From: UBA2705 sp963977105
GTDB taxonomy: Bacteria; Pseudomonadota; Alphaproteobacteria; Micavibrionales; Micavibrionaceae
Reading direction: 5' to 3'
DNA: 64,000 nucleotides
Assembly (NCBI GenBank): GCA_963977105.1
Contig: CAXBNI010000001.1
Location: forward strand, 682,001 to 746,000
The translations under genes were made by a program, and so were the position numbers. Position 1 is the first letter of the stretch, and the number at the start of each line of letters is the position of its first letter. Under the pieces are notes generated by a model. That model was not told the origin of the DNA. It was given only the letters and a program-made list of their open reading frames with translations, and made no database searches. Below, in pieces: positions 8,681-17,226 of this stretch.

Positions 8681-9241
8681 ATGGGTGAGACGACAGACAC
8701 ACATTATAATCAAAAACAGATACGCCGCGCGGAGTTTATAAATCCTCCGAACATTATAAAGTCAAAAGTTGGCTCAGGCGGGCTTAGCCAGTCTATTCTG
8801 TCAAAGGCACAGATTTTACTGGAGAATAATACTGTTGATTTTCGCCCTCTCGGTGAAATGTATCTAGACCAATTACAGGACGGCATTAACCAAGCTGCCG
8901 CTGACCTCGACAAAAAAAACGGCGAACGGAGCACTGAAAAGCTCATTCGTCAGATGCTTTACCCGAGTATGCAGCTCAAAGCCAATGGCGGCATGTTTCA
9001 TTATGACCTTGTCACCGTGATCGGTGATAAATTAGTACAGTTTTTAGAAGTCATCGAAAAGCCTGATATGGAGGCGCTTGAAATTGTGCAAGCTTTCCAC
9101 ACCACTGTGCGCGCCGTGTTGCTTGGCCAGATACAAGGCACAGGCGGACGCTATGGCGCAGAGCTTGTGCAGGCGCTAGACGACGCTTGCCATAGATATT
9201 TCATTAAATTCCCTGAGAACATCGACCCCCATAAAAAATAA
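8681..9241 (+). CDS. Hpt-like partner of the response regulator, copy 1
   Basis: The 186-residue protein is paralogous to the product at 43875-44357: both have an N-terminal K-VGSGG(L/I)S segment and a helical core with LKA-G-MF-Y. That core resembles the AHDLKGQGGxFGY block I recall for alphaproteobacterial histidine-phosphotransfer (Hpt) proteins. In this alignment the phospho-accepting His is Met97 (SMQLKANGGMFHY, residues 96-108). If the alignment holds, it could not relay phosphate in the usual way and may bind or sequester the regulator. The Hpt assignment is inference; the paralogy and pairing are directly visible. Confidence 0.75.
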   Translation: MGETTDTHYNQKQIRRAEFINPPNIIKSKVGSGGLSQSILSKAQILLENNTVDFRPLGEMYLDQLQDGINQAAADLDKKNGERSTEKLIRQMLYPSMQLKANGGMFHYDLVTVIGDKLVQFLEVIEKPDMEALEIVQAFHTTVRAVLLGQIQGTGGRYGAELVQALDDACHRYFIKFPENIDPHKK

Positions 9242-9268
9242 AGCCGCATCAGCAGCTTTATCATTTTT
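9238..9268. terminator. Weak stem-loop between convergent genes
   Basis: ATAAAGC and GCTTTAT arms enclose a ten-base loop, followed on the plus strand by a short T run. It lies where the Hpt-like gene and the ymdB-type gene converge. The stem is AT-rich, so I rate it as only a probable terminator. Confidence 0.4.
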
Positions 9269-10082
9269 ACTTACGGGTCTCCATAAGTTCTGGGCCAAGG
9301 CGAATAGGTTCAGCTTTTACAGCGAGCCCTGTTTTATCATCCGTTTCAACAAATGTCCCGCACACTGTGCCAACGCCGCCATCTTTTGGTGCCATCCGTG
9401 GGTTTGCGTATTTCTTAATAAAGCGCGGCGCGGCAGTTTCATACGTGACGCCGATGACACTGTTATAATCACCACACATCCCTGCATCTGTTTGGTAGGC
9501 GGTGCCTTTTTCCAATATACGCGTATCAGCCGTTGGAATATGTGTGTGCGTTCCGACAACAAAACTTACACGGCCATCAAGCATCATCCCCATCACCATT
9601 TTTTCGCTCGTCGCTTCGCCGTGGACATCAACAACAACGGCATGGGCGTGTTTAGTCCTTAACGGATTATCTTTTAACACTTCATTCATTGCCGCAAACG
9701 GATCATCCAGAGCGTCCATAAACAAACGTGCCATGACATTAATCACCCGTACAATTTGACCGTTTTCTAGACGGTAGTCGATAACGCCATTACCCGGCGC
9801 ACCTTCCGGGAAATTAATCGGGCGCAAGACGCGGTCTTCTTTTTCCAGATAAGGAATAATCTCGCGCTGATCCCAAATATGGTTACCTGTAGTGATGACA
9901 TCAACCCCAAGAGCAAAAAATTCTTTGGCAATGTTCGTGGTGATTCCCATGCCATGCGCTGCGTTTTCGCCGTTAACGATGATAACATCTGGCTTATATT
10001 GACGGCGTATCTGTGGCAATTCGCGGCTGAGAGCCTGACGGCCTGTTTTGCCAAAAACATCACCTAAAAAAACTATGCGCAT
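9267..10082 (-). CDS. YmdB-family metallophosphoesterase
   Basis: Calcineurin-like metallophosphoesterase of the TIGR00282/YmdB family; the Bacillus homologue is a cyclic-nucleotide phosphodiesterase linked to biofilm decisions. The 271-residue product keeps the di-metal ligands: Asp8 (FLGDVFG), Glu39-Asn40 (NGENAAHG), Asn67-His68 (TGNHIWD), His154 (DVHGEATSEK), His179 and His181 (GTHTHIPTAD). Length is typical. In related genomes it sits between the cyclo-ligase gene and yebC, as here. The gap to the upstream fau gene is 36 bases. The in vivo substrate is unknown. Confidence 0.92.
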   Translation of the reverse strand: MRIVFLGDVFGKTGRQALSRELPQIRRQYKPDVIIVNGENAAHGMGITTNIAKEFFALGVDVITTGNHIWDQREIIPYLEKEDRVLRPINFPEGAPGNGVIDYRLENGQIVRVINVMARLFMDALDDPFAAMNEVLKDNPLRTKHAHAVVVDVHGEATSEKMVMGMMLDGRVSFVVGTHTHIPTADTRILEKGTAYQTDAGMCGDYNSVIGVTYETAAPRFIKKYANPRMAPKDGGVGTVCGTFVETDDKTGLAVKAEPIRLGPELMETRK

Positions 10083-10118
10083 TAAAATTCTTTCTATTTT
10101 TCATTGTCGTTATCGCGG

Positions 10119-10736
10119 CTATTCCGCGATCGGGGCTTTGGATGAAAACGGAGTATACCCATTTGGGTTTAAAATACAATCTAATGGTTTATCATGTGCC
10201 TCCGCGGGCAGCGGATAAAGACAGATTTGTTCCATATATGCAACGCCAACTAATAATGGCGTTTTGCCCTGCTGGCATAAATCGTCAACATAGCGGTCAT
10301 AATGTCCTGCCCCGTAACCAAGGCGATTGCCTTTACGGTCATAAGCCAGCAAAGGCAGTAATATAATATCCGGCTGCACTGGCGCGTCATATTTGTTGCT
10401 TTTCAAATCAGGGTGCATCGCACCAAAGCTGCTTTCAACAAGGGGGCTGTCGTGATCCCACAAATAAAAATCAAGCCCCTGCGCGCCGTTGTTAATATAA
10501 GGTAATGCGACCTTATGCCCCTTGCCGAGCAAATCATCAATCAGCGGCAATGTGTCACATTCCTGGTTCAGCGGCCAATAGGCCGAAATAACAAGCTCAG
10601 CAGAGAGCTGGCTTTCAAAAATATCAAAAAAATTGGACGCTAAAGACTCACCAGCATTTGCATCGACATGAAGCATAGCGCGGTTTTTTTTCGCTTGTTT
10701 TCTGATGATTTGTTTTTGTTCTAAATGTGAAGACAT
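10119..10736 (-). CDS. fau: 5-formyltetrahydrofolate cyclo-ligase
   Basis: ATP-dependent enzyme that converts 5-formyl-THF to 5,10-methenyl-THF (also called YgfA). The 205-residue product has the family signature GYGAGHYDRY near the C-terminus and an N-terminal basic helix (KQIIRKQAKKNR) for nucleotide and phosphate contacts. It lies just downstream of the 6S RNA gene on the same strand, the classic zapA-6S-fau arrangement. A GC-rich inverted repeat (ATCGCGG/CCGCGAT, 10112-10130) spans its stop codon but lacks a T tract. Confidence 0.93.
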   Translation of the reverse strand: MSSHLEQKQIIRKQAKKNRAMLHVDANAGESLASNFFDIFESQLSAELVISAYWPLNQECDTLPLIDDLLGKGHKVALPYINNGAQGLDFYLWDHDSPLVESSFGAMHPDLKSNKYDAPVQPDIILLPLLAYDRKGNRLGYGAGHYDRYVDDLCQQGKTPLLVGVAYMEQICLYPLPAEAHDKPLDCILNPNGYTPFSSKAPIAE

Positions 10737-10789
10737 GGTTTAAGATAGCGCCTTGGCGAGATGTAATCAATATAGAAAAGGAAGAAAAA

Positions 10790-10968
10790 AAGAAGAAGAC
10801 AGGCCACCTTACCGTGCGCTTAAGAATCTTCGTGTGGCCCAGTAAAACTAGGTGGGCGCCATAATGCCAAAGTCCGCGAACGATAGCAGGGACAGCTCCC
10901 TTACGAAAAAATATCGGCCTCCGAGATTAATGTCGCATCACGCATAACGCAGCCTGCCTCCCCTTGAT
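10790..10968 (-). ncRNA. ssrS: 6S RNA
   Basis: Regulatory RNA that binds the housekeeping RNA polymerase as an open-promoter mimic. The roughly 300-base gap between zapA and fau is the standard 6S locus. On the minus strand the 5' GGCAGGC (10958-10952) can pair with GCCTGTC near the 3' end (10804-10798), closing a long rod about 180 bases long with G/C-rich blocks on both sides of a central bulge. The start fits a -10 at 10976-10981. The 3' end is inferred from a pyrimidine-rich tract at about 10783-10797. Exact ends are estimates. Confidence 0.85.
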
Positions 10969-10975
10969 AGTACAT

Positions 10976-11006
10976 ATTATATGATAAGGGGAAGTTAAAT
11001 TTTCAA
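10976..11006 (-). promoter_or_regulatory. Promoter of 6S RNA
   Basis: On the minus strand a perfect TATAAT lies at 10981-10976. A TTGAAA lies at 11006-11001, with a longish 19-base spacer (18 if shifted by one). The predicted start, about seven bases on, coincides with the start of the 6S rod. Confidence 0.65.
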
Positions 11007-11038
11007 GATGGTGTGCTTTTATTTTTATAAAGGTTCGC

Positions 11039-11392
11039 TTATGCTTTGTTTAAACGCGCGGACAGGCCTTCGATGCGGATTGCCATTTGGTTGATCGCAT
11101 CAGCAAGCGCCGCAGTTTCTTCAACACTTACGCCGCCATCATTGCTGTCAGCCTCAGGCGTTTTCGCGCTTTTTTTCTCAACATCAAGGCGATCTTTTGT
11201 TTCAAAAAGTTCATCGGCAAGCATTAAGGATGTCAACATCAGACGATGATTGTCGCTCATACCGCCGCCCGCGCCAAGGTCGCGTGCTTTTTCATCAATA
11301 TACTGACCAAGGTCGAGGATACGCTGCTCCTGCCCTTCATCACATGCGAGGCTATATTGCTTACCATTAATCAAAAGTGATACTTCAGCCAT
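11039..11392 (-). CDS. zapA: Cell division protein ZapA
   Basis: FtsZ-ring associated protein that bundles FtsZ filaments. The 117-residue product opens with the ZapA core (EVSLLINGKQYSLACDEGQ, then ILDLGQYIDEKARDLG and RLMLTSLMLADELF) and ends in a helical, coiled-coil-prone region. Length and order are normal. It follows a small coiled-coil gene by three bases and precedes 6S RNA, an arrangement widely conserved in proteobacteria. Confidence 0.92.
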   Translation of the reverse strand: MAEVSLLINGKQYSLACDEGQEQRILDLGQYIDEKARDLGAGGGMSDNHRLMLTSLMLADELFETKDRLDVEKKSAKTPEADSNDGGVSVEETAALADAINQMAIRIEGLSARLNKA

Positions 11393-11395
11393 TGC

Positions 11396-11632
11396 TTATT
11401 GCCCCTCAGCTAATAATGTTTCGACTTTCTCAATTGCGGCGTCTAAGCGCCCTGCAATCACATCGACATCGAGCGTAGAATCGTTGCTTGCATCAACAGG
11501 CGGCATATCACCAGCAAATAAATCTCGCTGTGCGCCTTTAAGTTTACCTTCGGCAACAGGTATAGCTTCTTCTAGTCCCGCCAAAGCGTTATCTAGGTTA
11601 ATTAAAGCGTCTTTTAAGACTTCACGGCTCAT
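11396..11632 (-). CDS. Small coiled-coil protein upstream of zapA
   Basis: A 78-residue acidic protein, probably mostly helical, with heptad-like Leu/Ala spacing at both ends (residues 5-30 and 55-75) and a Pro/Asp-rich middle. Genes of this kind (DUF4164-like) commonly sit immediately upstream of zapA in alphaproteobacteria and have been suggested to serve a ZapB-like role; that assignment rests on position and helical character only. The three-base gap to zapA implies co-transcription. Confidence 0.75.
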   Translation of the reverse strand: MSREVLKDALINLDNALAGLEEAIPVAEGKLKGAQRDLFAGDMPPVDASNDSTLDVDVIAGRLDAAIEKVETLLAEGQ

Positions 11633-11732
11633 GGTGACCTCAGCACTAATACAAATAAAATAGAATATGGCTAACTATCCACTATTTCCGCCCTAGGTCA
11701 ATAGATATGCCCTTAAATATCCCCATTCTCTG

Positions 11733-11748
11733 TTGACCAATTGATCAA
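11733..11748. promoter_or_regulatory. Palindrome upstream of tkt, possible operator
   Basis: TTGACCAATTGATCAA is a 16-base near-perfect palindrome (14 of 16 positions symmetric) about 50 bases before the tkt start. Its left half also gives a -35-like TTGACC. Its shape suits a dimeric regulator of the LacI/GntR kind controlling central carbon genes, but no regulator is encoded nearby. Confidence 0.35.
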
Positions 11749-11796
11749 AAGACCGCATTCTAGGTGCCAGAATTTCAAAAGATAAGGTATAGTCAC

Positions 11797-13836
11797 ATGA
11801 CAATAACTTCAGCTGCTGAACCAGCACACTCCAATAAAGACTCTCATAAGGACAAAGTAACTATGGATCTGAGCCAAGAACAACTCAAAACAATGTCAAA
11901 CGCCATTCGTGCATTAGCAATGGATGCCGTGCAAGCCGCAAATTCAGGCCACCCTGGTATGCCTATGGGCATGGCCGACGTGGCAACTGTGCTTTATTCA
12001 AAGTTCATGCGTTTTGAAGCCAAAGCGCCGACATGGCCAAATCGTGACCGCTTTATTCTTTCTGCAGGTCATGGTTCCATGCTGCTTTACGCCATTAATT
12101 ACCTTTGTGGCTATGAAAAAATTACCTTAGACGAGATTAAAAATTTCCGTCAACTAACATCCCTTACAGATGGCCACCCTGAATATTACCCGGGCGCAGG
12201 CATTGAAATGACCACAGGCCCACTTGGGCAGGGCATTTCACACGCTGTTGGCTTTGCGCTAGCGGAACGTGTCCTACATAAAATGCATGAGGGCAAATTT
12301 ATTGACCACTTCACTTATGTGATTGCGTCTGATGGCGACCTTATGGAAGGCGTCAGCCATGAATCATGCTCATTTGCGGGCACACAAAAACTCTCTAAGT
12401 TGATTGTGCTTTATGATGATAACGGCATTACCATTGATGGTAAGACTGATTTGTGCTTCACAGAAGATGTCGGCAAACGTTACGAAGCTTATGGCTGGGA
12501 CGTACAAAGCGTTGACGGCCACAATCATAGCGAAATCGAAGCTGCTATTGCTAAGGCACAAAAAACGGACACGCCGAGCATTATTTGCTGTAAAACAAAA
12601 ATCGGTTTTGGCGCACCAACAAAAGAAGGCCTATCCTCATCTCACGGTTCGCCGCTGGGCACAGAAGAAATTCAAGGCGCACGTAAAAACCTTGGCTGGG
12701 AACATGGGGCATTTGAAATCCCTGATGACGTACTGAAGCTTTGGCGTGATGTTGGCTCAAAATACAAATCAGAATGTTCAGATTGGTATAATCAAGATAA
12801 TATTCAAAATTTTGAAGTCGCCATATCCGCAGATATTAGCGATATCGTTGCAAGCTCTATTGCTGATGCCAAAGCTGAGTTCCTTGAGAAGAAACCTAAA
12901 GTCGCGACCCGTCAAGCGTCGGGCATGGTGCTAGAGCATCTTGTGCCTAAATTGCCGATTCTTATTGGCGGCTCGGCTGACCTTACTGGTTCAAACAACA
13001 CAAAAACATCACATCACGATGGCTTTATTGGCCCAGACACGGATTACGCAGGTCAGTACATTAACTACGGCGTACGTGAACATGGTATGGCGGCAATAAT
13101 GAACGGCATGGCGCTGCATGGCGGCATTGTTCCTTATGGCGGCACGTTCCTTTGCTTTGCTGATTACTCGCGCCCAGCGATACGCCTCGCCGCATTAATG
13201 GAAACCCGTACAATTTTTGTCATGACGCATGATTCCATTGGCCTTGGCGAAGATGGCCCAACGCACCAACCTGTTGAGCATCTTGCCGCTTTGCGCTCAA
13301 TCCCGAACCTGAAAGTCTTCCGCCCATGTGATGGTATCGAAACGGCCGAAGCATGGCAGATTGCGCTGAACAATGTACATGGCCCATCTGTCTTGGTGCT
13401 CACACGACAAGGATTGCCAACACTGCGTAGCGATAAAGACCTCAACCTGTCGGAACGCGGCGCGTATATATTACGCCCTGCGAGCGCAGCGCCAAAAGCA
13501 GTACTCTACGCAACAGGATCAGAAGTCGAAATCGCGGTTACAGCGCAGCAGCAGCTTGAAAGCGAAGGTATACCAACGCAAGTTGTATCTATCCCCTGCT
13601 TTGAAAACTTTGAAAGACAGGACGATGCATATAAAGCGAGCATTTATGTTGATGATGCGCCTGCGCATGTTGCGATCGAGGCTGCTTGCCGCATGGGATG
13701 GGATGAATTTATCGGCCGTAAGGGTAAGTTCATCGGCATGAAAGGCTTTGGTGCATCAGCGCCAGCAGATCAGCTTTATAAGCATTTCGGCATCACAGTA
13801 GAAGACACCGTCACCGCTGTAAAAGAACAGCTTTAA
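11797..13836 (+). CDS. tkt: Transketolase
   Basis: Thiamine-diphosphate enzyme that transfers two-carbon units between sugar phosphates in the pentose phosphate pathway or Calvin cycle. The product (679 residues from this start) shows the N-terminal block ANSGHPGMPMGMADVA, the ThDP/Mg motif SDGDLMEGVSHE, and the pyrimidine-domain block GSADLTGSNNTKT with the REHGM active-site region. Possible starts are a GTG at 11764, ATG at 11797 with AAGG nine bases upstream, and ATG at 11863, which would give a more usual 657 residues; the first 22 residues beyond the core look unstructured. gap follows 39 bases later, forming a likely operon. Confidence 0.96.
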   Translation: MTITSAAEPAHSNKDSHKDKVTMDLSQEQLKTMSNAIRALAMDAVQAANSGHPGMPMGMADVATVLYSKFMRFEAKAPTWPNRDRFILSAGHGSMLLYAINYLCGYEKITLDEIKNFRQLTSLTDGHPEYYPGAGIEMTTGPLGQGISHAVGFALAERVLHKMHEGKFIDHFTYVIASDGDLMEGVSHESCSFAGTQKLSKLIVLYDDNGITIDGKTDLCFTEDVGKRYEAYGWDVQSVDGHNHSEIEAAIAKAQKTDTPSIICCKTKIGFGAPTKEGLSSSHGSPLGTEEIQGARKNLGWEHGAFEIPDDVLKLWRDVGSKYKSECSDWYNQDNIQNFEVAISADISDIVASSIADAKAEFLEKKPKVATRQASGMVLEHLVPKLPILIGGSADLTGSNNTKTSHHDGFIGPDTDYAGQYINYGVREHGMAAIMNGMALHGGIVPYGGTFLCFADYSRPAIRLAALMETRTIFVMTHDSIGLGEDGPTHQPVEHLAALRSIPNLKVFRPCDGIETAEAWQIALNNVHGPSVLVLTRQGLPTLRSDKDLNLSERGAYILRPASAAPKAVLYATGSEVEIAVTAQQQLESEGIPTQVVSIPCFENFERQDDAYKASIYVDDAPAHVAIEAACRMGWDEFIGRKGKFIGMKGFGASAPADQLYKHFGITVEDTVTAVKEQL

Positions 13837-13875
13837 CTCACAAGTTTAATAAACGCATATAAAATGGAGAATATT

Positions 13876-14886
13876 ATGAGCGTAAAAGTAGCAATTAATG
13901 GTTTTGGCCGTATTGGTCGTTTGGTGTTTCGTGCATTAATCGAATCTGGCCGTACAGACATGGAAGTCATCGCAATTAACGACCTTGCGGATTCAAACAC
14001 AAACGCGCATTTGCTGAAATATGATTCAGTGCATGGCGTATCAGCAGCGGATATTTCGGTATCTGGCGATGATATTGTTGTGAATGGCAAAACAATCAAA
14101 GCGTTTCAAGAACGTGACCCAGCAGCGCTGCCTTGGGGCGATATGGGCATCGACATTGTATTTGAATGTTCAGGCATTTTCACATCACGCGAAATGGCCG
14201 GCAAACACCTTGAAGCTGGCGCAAAGAAAGTTCTGATCTCTGCTCCTGCAAGCGGTGAAGATTTAACCGTCGTTTACGGCGTGAACTCTGATGATTTGAA
14301 AACTGAACATAAGCTTGTGTCGAATGCATCTTGTACCACAAACTGCCTCGCGCCATTTGCACATGCCATTCACAACGCGATTGGCATTGAAACAGGTTTC
14401 ATGACGACAATTCACGCTTATACGGGCGATCAGCGCACTGTTGATACAATGCATAGCGATTTGCACCGTGCACGCGCAGCAGCGATGAATATGATCCCAA
14501 CATCAACAGGCGCGGCTAAAGCCGTTGGCAAAGTCCTCCCTGCTCTAAACGGCAAGCTTGATGGCGTTGCTATTCGTGTACCGACACCCAATGTATCACT
14601 TGTTGACCTTACATTCACGGCAAGCCGTGACACTACAGTCGAAGAAGTTAACGCAGCGGTTAGCGCTGCAGCTTCGGGTGCATTAAAAGGCGTCCTTGAT
14701 GTTTATGACGCGCCGCTTGTATCTACCGACTTCAACCACAACCCACATTCATCTATATTTTCACTTGCGGGAACAAGGGTGATGGATGGTAACTTTGTGC
14801 GTGTTATGAGCTGGTATGACAATGAATGGGGCTTTTCTAACCGTATGTTAGATACAGCCGCCAAAATGCATTCTGTGGGGTATTAA
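13876..14886 (+). CDS. gap: Type I glyceraldehyde-3-phosphate dehydrogenase
   Basis: NAD-dependent glycolytic/gluconeogenic enzyme forming 1,3-bisphosphoglycerate. The 336-residue product has the dinucleotide-binding start VAINGFGRIGR, catalytic Cys153 in SNASCTTNCLAP and His180 in TTIHAYTGDQ. The ATG at 13876 is preceded by GGAG at good spacing; an upstream ATG at 13864 would add only four residues and lacks a Shine-Dalgarno, so I chose 13876. It is co-directional with tkt and followed by a clear terminator. Confidence 0.97.
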   Translation: MSVKVAINGFGRIGRLVFRALIESGRTDMEVIAINDLADSNTNAHLLKYDSVHGVSAADISVSGDDIVVNGKTIKAFQERDPAALPWGDMGIDIVFECSGIFTSREMAGKHLEAGAKKVLISAPASGEDLTVVYGVNSDDLKTEHKLVSNASCTTNCLAPFAHAIHNAIGIETGFMTTIHAYTGDQRTVDTMHSDLHRARAAAMNMIPTSTGAAKAVGKVLPALNGKLDGVAIRVPTPNVSLVDLTFTASRDTTVEEVNAAVSAAASGALKGVLDVYDAPLVSTDFNHNPHSSIFSLAGTRVMDGNFVRVMSWYDNEWGFSNRMLDTAAKMHSVGY

Positions 14887-14930
14887 GTTTTAATTATAGA
14901 CAATTAGAACGCTATAACTTTATAATTTTC

Positions 14931-14967
14931 AAAAGCAACGTGCCACATCGGTATGTTGCTTTTTTTG
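14931..14967 (+). terminator. Terminator of tkt-gap
   Basis: AGCAAC and GTTGCT arms enclose a 15-base spacer and are followed by a run of seven T's, 45 bases after the gap stop codon and just before the antiporter gene. Confidence 0.85.
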
Positions 14968-14993
14968 TACCCTTTTAAGAATGAGCATTATTT

Positions 14994-16805
14994 ATGGAAG
15001 CATTATCGTTTCAGATTGTTTTAATCGCCCTTTTCGCTATCGCATCACAGTGGATTGCATGGAAGCTGCGCATACCGTCGATCATCTTCCTTTTAGGAAG
15101 CGGCTTTTTGCTCGGCCCTGTTTTGGGTCTATTAAATCCGCATGAATTAATGGGAGACTTCCTTAAACCCGCGATCGCCGCTGCTGTGGCCATCATCTTA
15201 TTTGAGGGCAGCTTACAACTCGACTTTAAAGAGCTGCGCGGGACGCAGCGCATTGTGCGGCGTATAACCATGTTTGGCGCGCCGATCGGCTGGCTGCTGA
15301 TCAGTATTGCCGCCCATTACATCATAGGTCTTGATTGGCCGACAGCGATTACCCTTGGCGGTATTTTGATTGTTACTGGGCCGACAGTGATTATGCCGAT
15401 GTTAAAGCAAGCGCGGCTTAATAAACGTATTGGTTCTGTGCTAAAATGGGAAGGTATTGTGAATGACCCATTAGGCGTTATTTTTGCGATTTTGGCTTAC
15501 GAATATTTTGTATCAACATCTGAAGGTGTCTCTGGCCTGTCTTTCTTCGCTGAAAATGGCCTATCCGTGTTGATGGTGACGCTGGTCAGTTTTGGTTTTG
15601 CCCATTTGACCAAGCGCATATTTGAACGCGGCCATATGCCTGAATATTTAAAAGCGCCGTTTTTGGTGTCCTCTGTACTTATCCTCTTCTTTAGCTGCAA
15701 TGCATTGCTTTATGAATCTGGGCTTATCGCTGTGACTGTGATGGGCATAACGCTAACGAATATCCACTCCCGAAGCATTGAAGACATTAAACGTTTCAAA
15801 GAAACAACAACCTTATTGTTAGTCTCTGGCCTATTCCTATTGCTGACCGCGGATTTGGAACTAGAAGCGCTGCTTAGCCTAAATTGGCAAAGCTTTGTCT
15901 TTATTTTCATGCTGCTGTTTGTTATACGCCCGATTACCGTATTCATCTCGACGCTAGGTACCAATATCACCTTTGCTGAGTCAGTCTTTACCAGCCTTAT
16001 TGCGCCGCGCGGCATTGTTTGCGCCGCGATGGCGGGTATTATCGGCCCCTTATTGGTCAAAAGCGGCTTTGAAAGCGGCGCGCAGATTTTCCCCATCGCC
16101 TTTGCGATTGTTGTGATTAGTGTGACGCTGCATAGCTTTATGATTAAGCCGCTGGCTGAGAAGTTAAAGCTGACATCAGAGGAACAAAATGGCGTGATTA
16201 TTGCCGGCAGCTACACATGGTCCGTGCAACTCGCCGAAGCGTTAAAATTGCGCGGTGTCCCTGTACTTATTGTTGATAATAACTGGGGCTCACTCAGCAA
16301 AGCCAAACTTGCCGAAATCCCCGTCTATCACGGGGAGCTACTATCAGAGGAAACCGAGTTTAGCCTTGATTTCACAGCCTATAACACCTTAATCGCGGCA
16401 ACGGCAAACCCTGCTTATAATGCGCTGCTTTGTGAAAACCTTGGCTATGAGTTTGGCTCAGAGCGCGTGTTTAGCGTTGCCCCTGCTGAAGATGAAAAAG
16501 CAGAACACCGCAAAATATCACATCATGTGCAAGGTCAAGCCTTTGTCCGCGAAGGGCTCACCTTAGAAAGCCTGCATAAAGATTATGATAGCGGTTACCG
16601 CTTTAAAATTTCACGCGTCGGCAAAAAAGATGACGAATTGATTATCCCAGAAGATAGCTTTACCAATATTCACGCGGGTATAATCGGCAAATCGGGTGTG
16701 GTAAGCTTTTATACTGAAGACCCGACATCTCAAATTGCGCCGCGCGAAGATGACTTCATCATCACCCTCACCAAGGTTGAAGAGGAAAGCAGCGGCAACA
16801 CATAA
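14994..16805 (+). CDS. CPA-type cation:proton antiporter with cytoplasmic nucleotide-binding tail
   Basis: A 603-residue inner-membrane antiporter. Residues about 5-385 form a dozen or so hydrophobic helices, including LFEGSLQLDF and the ND motif of GIVNDPLGVIFA, which matches the ion-binding Asp of CPA1 transporters. A cytoplasmic RCK/TrkA-N-like Rossmann domain follows at about 395-510 and a TrkA-C-like domain at about 525-600. The Rossmann loop reads GSYTWSVQLAEAL rather than GxGxxG, which as I recall is usual in this subfamily. The ion (Na+ or K+) cannot be told from sequence. It probably has its own promoter after the gap terminator. Confidence 0.9.
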   Translation: MEALSFQIVLIALFAIASQWIAWKLRIPSIIFLLGSGFLLGPVLGLLNPHELMGDFLKPAIAAAVAIILFEGSLQLDFKELRGTQRIVRRITMFGAPIGWLLISIAAHYIIGLDWPTAITLGGILIVTGPTVIMPMLKQARLNKRIGSVLKWEGIVNDPLGVIFAILAYEYFVSTSEGVSGLSFFAENGLSVLMVTLVSFGFAHLTKRIFERGHMPEYLKAPFLVSSVLILFFSCNALLYESGLIAVTVMGITLTNIHSRSIEDIKRFKETTTLLLVSGLFLLLTADLELEALLSLNWQSFVFIFMLLFVIRPITVFISTLGTNITFAESVFTSLIAPRGIVCAAMAGIIGPLLVKSGFESGAQIFPIAFAIVVISVTLHSFMIKPLAEKLKLTSEEQNGVIIAGSYTWSVQLAEALKLRGVPVLIVDNNWGSLSKAKLAEIPVYHGELLSEETEFSLDFTAYNTLIAATANPAYNALLCENLGYEFGSERVFSVAPAEDEKAEHRKISHHVQGQAFVREGLTLESLHKDYDSGYRFKISRVGKKDDELIIPEDSFTNIHAGIIGKSGVVSFYTEDPTSQIAPREDDFIITLTKVEEESSGNT

Positions 16806-16893
16806 ATCTATCCCGCTCAAATTATTATTTTATTGACTTACGCCAGACTGTTGTTTAATTATGTCAATGAATAAGCAGCAGGAGTATTACGAA

Positions 16894-17226
16894 GTGAATA
16901 AGTATTGTACCCTAACCGCAGCGCTTGGCGTCGCTTTTACCTTATCAGCCTGTAATGCCTATAACCCAGACAAAGAAGAAGGCATTGAGTACCTACAAGA
17001 CGCAGGCTACACTAATGTGAGCGACGGCGAAGACTGGACGTATTTTAATCTTTGTTTATTAAAAAATGTACCAAGTCGTGATTACAACGTCACAACGCCT
17101 GATGGCAAAGATAACGTTATAAAAACAGTTTGTTTTAGCCCTTTCGGTTTGTATGACCGCCCATTCAAGGCCGATGATGAATCAGTATCGCTGCCACGAA
17201 AGCAACCAGGAAGAACACATGGATAA
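16894..17226 (+). CDS. Small lipoprotein, unknown function
   Basis: I read a 110-residue lipoprotein starting at the GTG at 16894. GGAG lies nine bases upstream, and this start puts a proper signal sequence directly ahead of the lipobox LSAC (Cys20); the longer frame from 16861 would add a polar leader. The mature part is soluble, Asp/Tyr-rich and has two further cysteines that could pair. No family is recognised. Its last eight bases overlap the start of the next gene, so the two are probably co-transcribed. Confidence 0.65.
   Translation: MNKYCTLTAALGVAFTLSACNAYNPDKEEGIEYLQDAGYTNVSDGEDWTYFNLCLLKNVPSRDYNVTTPDGKDNVIKTVCFSPFGLYDRPFKADDESVSLPRKQPGRTHG

Noticed and set aside
16200..16530. Lack of a GxGxxG motif in the antiporter's nucleotide-binding tail
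   Set aside because: As I recall, the subfamily commonly has a GANPW-like loop here, so this is probably normal, not a lost site.
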